Below are positions 59,402-64,000 of a stretch of DNA of 64,000 bases, piece by piece. This DNA is from Brachionus manjavacas (Eukaryota > Rotifera > Eurotatoria > Ploima > Brachionidae), in contig JAHQIY010000005.1 in NCBI GenBank assembly GCA_019054805.1, forward strand, positions 4,261,501 to 4,325,500, in the 5' to 3' direction. Position 1 is the first letter of the stretch. Each line of letters opens with the position of its first letter. The notes under the pieces were generated by a model. That model was given only the letters and a program-made list of their open reading frames with translations. It searched no databases and was not told the origin of the DNA. Made by a program: the position numbers and the translations under genes.

Positions 59402-61120
59402 ATGGCTAAAGAAAAAAAAAATTTAGACCAGTCTGTCTCAACTTCGGATCGATTGCTTTTTTACAAATACATTTCTAGCACGAATACTACTAATATCTTT
59501 ATTGTGTTCTTAACCGCCCGCTTGGTCTCAGTCTATTACAATTTGGTATGGGATTGTGATGAGACATACAACTATTGGGATCCACTGCATTTCCTGTTAT
59601 TCGGACAGGGCACACAAACATGGGAATACTCGCCAGCATATGGCTTGCGTTCGTATTTATATCTACTAGTTCATTATTTGCCTATATTTCCATTCAAATC
59701 ATTTATAACTTCAAAAATCACCATGTTTTATCTGCTTCGATTTGTTTTTGCACTAATTCAGAGCTACACAGATACTAAACTGTTTGAAGGACTCAAAAAA
59801 TTAAGTCAATCCGACAAGCAAACATTTCAGCACACGCATTACTTTTATTTGGTGCTTAACTTGACCAATGTTGGTATGTTCTTGTCAACAACTTCGTTTT
59901 TGCCATCAACTTTTTCACTCTATCTAATTACCTATGCCTACGCCAGTATTTATTTGAATAATTTTATCAGCTCTGTATTTGCCATAGGTTTAGCTGTGTT
60001 GCTAGCATGGCCCTTTGTGGTCATTCTAGGTGTACCAGTAGCAATCAATTTTATAATTCAAAAGCCAATATTTAATTTCATTAAAACAACAGCAATTTCA
60101 GGAATAGTAATCTTAGTGCCACTTGTTTTAATTGATAGTTTTTTTTACGGAAAACTTGTTGTGGCACCATTGAATATTTTTGTTTACAATGTATTGGACA
60201 CAACTGGCAAAGGCCCGGACTTGTATGGACGAGAACCTTTTAGCTATTACATAAAAAATTTGTTTCTCAATTTTAACATTTTATTTCCAATTTCGATTTT
60301 AAATGTACTTGGACTTTTTTATCAATATCTAAAAAACAATAAATTGTCAAAAAATGCATCATTGACCTATCTTGGTATGTTTTTATGGCTAGTAATTATA
60401 ATGACCCGTCCTCACAAAGAAGAACGCTTTATGTATCCAATCTATGGTTTATTTATTGTCAATTCAGCGATTTTCTTGGCAATCGTTTCAAATTATTTGG
60501 TCAAGAAGCACAAAATATTCCATTTTGCTCCGAATATGGTTTTAATTATCCACATGCTGTTGAGCTTATCTCGTTTGCTGGCTCTTCTTTTCAATTATTC
60601 ATCAACAATAGCAGTCTATGTTAAATTAAACAGCCAAGATGTAAAATTCAGCTCTGCTCATTTGAATTTTAAGTCTGACATCAATGTTTGTGTTGGCAAA
60701 GAGTGGTACAGATTTCCGAGCTATTTTTTTATTCCCGAGAAGACCGAGGTGCATGATTGGAATCTAAGATTTTTAGAGTCCGATTTCAAGGGTCAATTGC
60801 CGGGCTATTTTAAAGAAGCAAGCAATTTTAGTGAAGTGGTCGAGTCTACCCGTAGCATAGATAATTTGTTCAATGATTTCAATCAAGAAGTTAAAGAAAG
60901 ATATGTAAGCTTCGACAAATGTGACTTTGTTATCGACACGGATAATTTTGATGATAAAGAATTCAATGAAAAAACTAAAATTAACTGGAGGTCTCTTGGG
61001 AAATTTCCTTTTTTTGATTCGGTTCATAAATATTCGATCTTGAGATCATTTTATGTACCAGTTTTGTATGAAAAAAATGTAAAATTCACCCATTTTAATT
61101 TAAGAGTAAGAATACCTTAA
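59402..61120 (+). CDS. ALG9: ALG9 alpha-1,2-mannosyltransferase, single exon
   Basis: A 572-residue protein of glycosyltransferase family 22. ALG9 adds two mannoses from dolichol-phosphate-mannose to the lipid-linked oligosaccharide in the ER lumen, for N-glycosylation. The first luminal loop carries WDCDETYNYWDPLHFLLFGQ and TWEYSPAYGLRSYLYLLVHY, matching the family's acidic catalytic-loop signature and the EYSPAYxxRSY block. About ten hydrophobic segments follow, with GREPFSYYIKNLFLNFN near residue 280 and RPHKEERFMYPIYGLF near 335, the conserved HKEERF motif. The C-terminal 150 residues are soluble, as in other ALG9 proteins. Length matches the family (about 550-610). The start is the first ATG of the open frame. 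No intron interrupts it, unlike IFT70 upstream. AATAAA lies 27 bases past the stop. Confidence 0.94.
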   Translation: MAKEKKNLDQSVSTSDRLLFYKYISSTNTTNIFIVFLTARLVSVYYNLVWDCDETYNYWDPLHFLLFGQGTQTWEYSPAYGLRSYLYLLVHYLPIFPFKSFITSKITMFYLLRFVFALIQSYTDTKLFEGLKKLSQSDKQTFQHTHYFYLVLNLTNVGMFLSTTSFLPSTFSLYLITYAYASIYLNNFISSVFAIGLAVLLAWPFVVILGVPVAINFIIQKPIFNFIKTTAISGIVILVPLVLIDSFFYGKLVVAPLNIFVYNVLDTTGKGPDLYGREPFSYYIKNLFLNFNILFPISILNVLGLFYQYLKNNKLSKNASLTYLGMFLWLVIIMTRPHKEERFMYPIYGLFIVNSAIFLAIVSNYLVKKHKIFHFAPNMVLIIHMLLSLSRLLALLFNYSSTIAVYVKLNSQDVKFSSAHLNFKSDINVCVGKEWYRFPSYFFIPEKTEVHDWNLRFLESDFKGQLPGYFKEASNFSEVVESTRSIDNLFNDFNQEVKERYVSFDKCDFVIDTDNFDDKEFNEKTKINWRSLGKFPFFDSVHKYSILRSFYVPVLYEKNVKFTHFNLRVRIP

Positions 61121-61146
61121 AAAATTGTGTTACACGATTTCTGATC

Positions 61147-61152
61147 AATAAA
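61147..61152 (+). terminator. candidate polyadenylation signal for ALG9
   Basis: AATAAA 27 bases after the ALG9 stop codon. Confidence 0.5.
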
Positions 61153-61691
61153 GCTTTTTAAATGAAATTTTTGCTTTTAAAAATTAACTAATTATTTTTA
61201 TCTATTCCTTAATTTTAGGCCATATGAATTTTAGAACAAAATTTTAAAATGAAATAAATTTTGTACTATGAGCCTAAAAATTATTTTGCAAAATCAGCTT
61301 AAACAAAATTTGTAACATCCAAATTTAGTTTAAACAATAACTCTAAATTTTAATTTAAATGATCTTCTTATACATTTAACGCTTTGCAGACTTGTATAGT
61401 TTTGCAGCGACTTAATTTGGGTTATACAAAGCTTGAAAAATTTAAAAATTTAAAACAAAATTCTCAATTTATATATTTAATGCATTACTGAATGTTAAAT
61501 TTTTAGAACCACTTCAATATGTTTTTTTAGAAATTATTTTTTTCCTTTATTTGTTATTTTTTTAATTATTTAGATTAATTAAAAAATAATAAAATCTAAA
61601 AGCACTATTCTGAAGGTTTTTTCTCCTTAATTTTATACATAAACCTTAGTTAATTTTTTCTATTTGAAAATAAATCAGTCCAAGAAATGTA
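61153..61691. other. AT-rich stretch downstream of ALG9
   Basis: No gene recognised. A possible splice acceptor (AAATAAATCAG) at its right end precedes an open frame interrupted by the transposon at 61700. Confidence 0.45.
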
Positions 61692-62572
61692 TGAAATTCG
61701 GCCCTACTTTAATTCGGGAACTGAAGCTCACGAAAGTGTTTGAAAATTTTAGAAAAAGTTATAATAGTTCAGTTTTTTTTTCTTTTTTTTGTAATTTAAT
61801 TTTTTTTCGTGAACTAATCAGCTTCAATTAATTTTCGTTGAATAATAAAATGTCCAATTTTGATCAAAATGATTGTTTTAACATACTAAAAACCAAAAAA
61901 ATAATATCTTTCGCTTCAATAGAGGCTAATACAGAAGTTGACGCGATTATCGCAAGTGGTGAATCTGATCTTCAGTGTGATATTTGCCATGAAAATGGGG
62001 TTGTGAAGTTCGTTTCAATTCGATCTTTTCAATTCAGAAAAACTTGAATAGCTTTTTTACTAAAAGAGACAATATAGTTCTGTAAAATTCTTAATTATAA
62101 GCAAATTTGCTTAAAGCAGTAAAATAAGTCTGAAAAATACTCTGCAATTTGCACGCCATTAAAAAGTATTCTAATCAAGGGTGCAATTACATTGCAGAGT
62201 TTTTGCAGACATATATTTTTGGATTAAGCAAAGTCGCTTAACCATTAAGCATTTCTTAGAACTAAATTATCTATTTTTGTAAAAAAGTTATTCAAGTTTT
62301 TCCGAATTGAAATGAACTTCACATAAAAGTACATAAAAGTAAAGCCCATAAAAAAACAAATGATTTTTTTGTATTACTTTTTTTGAATAATAGATTTAAT
62401 TAGTAATTTATTTAATTGAAAAATAAAGAAATTTTTTTCTAATTTTTTACAGGTGAACTTAACATCACAAAAATTTTTACAGGTGAACTGAAGCTCACGA
62501 AAGCGTCAGTTCACCAGCTCACAAATTAAAGAAGTTAAAGATGTTCACGAATTAAAGTAGGGCCTGAAATTC
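61692..62572. mobile_element. non-autonomous DNA transposon (865 bp) with 8-bp target duplication
   Basis: The element 61700-62564 begins GGCCCTACTTTAATTCG and ends with its exact reverse complement; the match extends to 22 bp with one mismatch. TGAAATTC flanks it on both sides (61692-61699 and 62565-62572), an 8-bp duplication typical of hAT and a few other superfamilies. Sub-terminal direct repeats GAACTGAAGCTCACGAAAG occur near 61718 and 62485. Inside, a short frame starting at 61838 (MSNFDQNDCFNILKTKK, ending SDLQCDICHENG) is cut by a nested MITE at 61997. The terminal bases are not the usual hAT CAGGG, so the superfamily is uncertain. Confidence 0.82.
61997..62322. mobile_element. second copy of the 9-bp-duplication MITE, nested in another transposon
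   Basis: It starts GGGGTTGTGAAGTTCGTTTC like the 36.47-kb copy and shares internal blocks such as GCAATTACATTGCAGAGTTT and TTGCAGACATATATTTT. The right end reads AATTGAAATGAACTTCAC and lacks the final CCCC, so it is slightly eroded. Flanks CATGAAAAT and CATAAAAGT agree at 7 of 9 bases, possibly a decayed target duplication. Confidence 0.8.
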
Positions 62573-62706
62573 TACTTTATTACTTAAGTGTTGCCAGCAA
62601 TACGTTCATTCCGATAATTCATGTGTCGAAAATCAATGAGTCAACTGCACCATTGATAAATCAAGAGTTGGAATCAATTGTGAGAATGAAGAAAGACAAC
62701 CGATGG
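62573..62706 (+). pseudogene. open coding-like segment, probably a host exon cut by the 61.7-kb transposon
   Basis: The frame reads LLYYLSVASNTFIPIIHVSK, then INESTAPLINQELESIVRMK and KDNRW, followed by a GTATGG donor-like site. Removing the transposon and one duplication copy keeps the frame open leftward (QEMYEI) to an acceptor-like CAG at about 61680. I do not recognise the protein. It could be an exon of an unidentified gene inactivated by the insertion, or part of an older mobile element. Confidence 0.35.
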
Positions 62707-62929
62707 GTATGGTTTTTACTGTAATTTACGAAATTTTACAATAATTTTTGAAAAAACTGGTAAAAACAAAAGGGCGAAAAAAAAGCCAATTTTTAAGCAA
62801 TTTCTTATAATTTTTGGAAAATTTCAAAAAAAAAAAAATTTACATTTTTTACGAAAATTAACGTAAAAGCCGAATTTTTTAATTTTTAATTTTGTAAAAA
62901 ATGGAAAAATAAAGTAAAAGTTTTTATTT

Positions 62930-63060
62930 AATAATAATAATAATAATAAATATAAGCTACAGCAAGACTAGCTTGCGGAGGTGGCCTACTAGGAGGTCAC
63001 CTATGGTAGCTCCTTGCACATAACACATAGAAAAGTACTGAAAAAAGAAACATTGTTTGA
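62930..63060 (-). repeat. LINE/SINE 3' tail with (ATT)n, truncated
   Basis: On the minus strand GGAGCTACCATAGGTGACCT, CCTAGTAGGCCACCTCCGCA and GCTGTAGCTTATA run into ATTATTATTATTATTATT. The GC-rich block followed by TAGCTTAT and ATT triplets resembles the tails at 8.7 and 55.55 kb. Confidence 0.5.
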
Positions 63061-63126
63061 ATTTTAGGTTAAGATTACAGATAGAAAAAGCTGTAAAATA
63101 AAAATTTTATAAATTAATGTTCATGT

Positions 63127-63463
63127 TCAAGATTGTTGACTAGACTGGAAGGCATCGTATCCGTTCTTGAACTAAATCAGTTTGTTTTAAATGTAAAAAA
63201 TTATGAATTGACCAGTCTCCATTATTTTGAATCACAATTGGGATAAACAAAAAAAATAATTAATTATGTTTTGAACCAAATTTTTTTTATGATACCTATT
63301 TTAAATGACTTATATAGGATAAACATTTTTTTGGTGTTAAATTTTTTTGGAACTTACATTTGGAATACCCAGGACCTCTTCATTATATCCAGGAAAATAT
63401 CCAGGAATATCAGTATCCATCTTCATTTTTTCCTTATTGAAGAACTCTTGTGTCAAATCACCA
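63127..63463 (-). CDS. 3' end of an unidentified gene (last two exons; gene continues past the right edge)
   Basis: On the minus strand an exon at 63358-63463 (acceptor ACATACAG, donor AAT|GTAAGT) reads GDLTQEFFNKEKMKMDTDIP and then GYFPGYNEEVLGIPN. A last exon at 63127-63171 (acceptor GATTTAG) adds FKNGYDAFQSSQQS and a stop, in phase 0. A possible 18-base exon at 63616-63633 (DWCQA, completing F with the next exon) fits the phase but is weak. The residues and splice sites look real. The family is not recognised. Confidence 0.5.
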
Positions 63464-63473
63464 CTGTATGTTA

Positions 63474-64000
63474 ATAATAGCTTTTTTTTAAACTTTTTTT
63501 AAATACTAAATTCGATTTGAAATTTAGATTGTTTTTTTTATCATTGAAAAAAATTATCAATTTCATTTTTTTATTTTTTTTTTTAAAACAATAAATGAGT
63601 TCAATCGACCCTTACAAGGCTTGACACCAGTCTCTTCGATTGAAAGTTAAAGTTAAAAGTTATTCTTAATATTAGACTTAAATAAACTAGAAAAAGATGA
63701 TCATGAACTCACAAAAAAATTCACTAAAGACGATTAAGAAAATAAATTTTGAAATCCAAGTTTAGAAAACCTAAAATTTTTTTGTTAAAAATTAAATTTA
63801 TTACTGATCTTTCATTTTTATGGTATTAAACTAAAATTGTTGTTTTTCCAGAACAATTTGTCTCTAAAGCTTTTAAAAACTCAAGGTTTCAGATAACATA
63901 ACTGATATAAATCAGTGCGAAAATAAATCATTTTAAAATCAAAATTAATCACTGATTTTATTTTCATAAAAAAATATAAAATTTATAATTTTTCAATTGA
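63474..64000. other. right edge, probably intron of the unidentified minus-strand gene
   Basis: AT-rich, with no further exon recognised apart from the doubtful micro-exon at 63616-63633. Confidence 0.35.

Noticed and set aside
1..64000. CRISPR arrays, rRNA, bacterial operons, ribosome binding sites
   Set aside because: None seen. Spliced genes and animal families show this is eukaryotic nuclear DNA. The only regular short repeats are microsatellites and the intron minisatellite.

Overview
The window is AT-rich animal nuclear DNA with spliceosomal introns. Five protein-coding genes can be identified by family: a DPP6/DPP10-type dipeptidyl-peptidase-like protein, the circadian gene period, a FoxB forkhead factor, the ciliary IFT70/TTC30 protein and the ALG9 mannosyltransferase. 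Two further host genes have no clear family. Short introns mixed with repeat-filled ones, many decayed non-LTR retrotransposons and a FLYWCH zinc-finger remnant would suit a small lophotrochozoan, possibly a monogonont rotifer such as Brachionus. That placement is inference.

Layout. 1-1925 (minus): first four coding exons of the DPP6-like gene, continuing off the left edge, with possible alternative first exons at 3.2 and 5.4 kb. 8.0-10.2 kb: decayed LINE pieces. 11.0-12.9 kb (minus): a two-exon gene for a low-complexity Q/N/S-rich protein that contains what looks like a LINE endonuclease-RT linker segment. 16.5-25.2 kb (minus): period, rebuilt here as seven exons in consistent phase (1545 aa); its last intron holds a dead Tc1/mariner transposase. 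29.2-34.2 kb: a composite of about 5 kb bounded by a 30-bp inverted repeat, with a broken FLYWCH finger and two inverted copies of one LINE. 34.6-37.4 kb: more LINE fragments and a MITE with a 9-bp target duplication. 40-45 kb: a small retroposon and a SWIM-finger transposon remnant. 47.6-51.7 kb (plus): FoxB, with an intron of about 2.7 kb inside the forkhead domain. 53.9-58.6 kb (plus): IFT70 in 12 exons (651 aa). 59.4-61.1 kb (plus): intronless ALG9. 61.7-62.6 kb: a DNA transposon with an 8-bp target duplication and a nested MITE. 63.1-63.6 kb (minus): last exons of an unidentified gene.

The genes do not form a pathway. The recurring theme is the mobile layer: at least two LINE families, two kinds of small DNA element with clear target duplications, a SINE-like retroposon, and two zinc-finger families (FLYWCH, SWIM) that often travel with transposases. 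The best leads are the host gene carrying the LINE-linker-like domain, the LINE-inverted FLYWCH element, the 9-bp-duplication MITE family and the possible multiple first exons of the DPP6-like gene. Exon joins were read by eye from splice sites, phase and family similarity.
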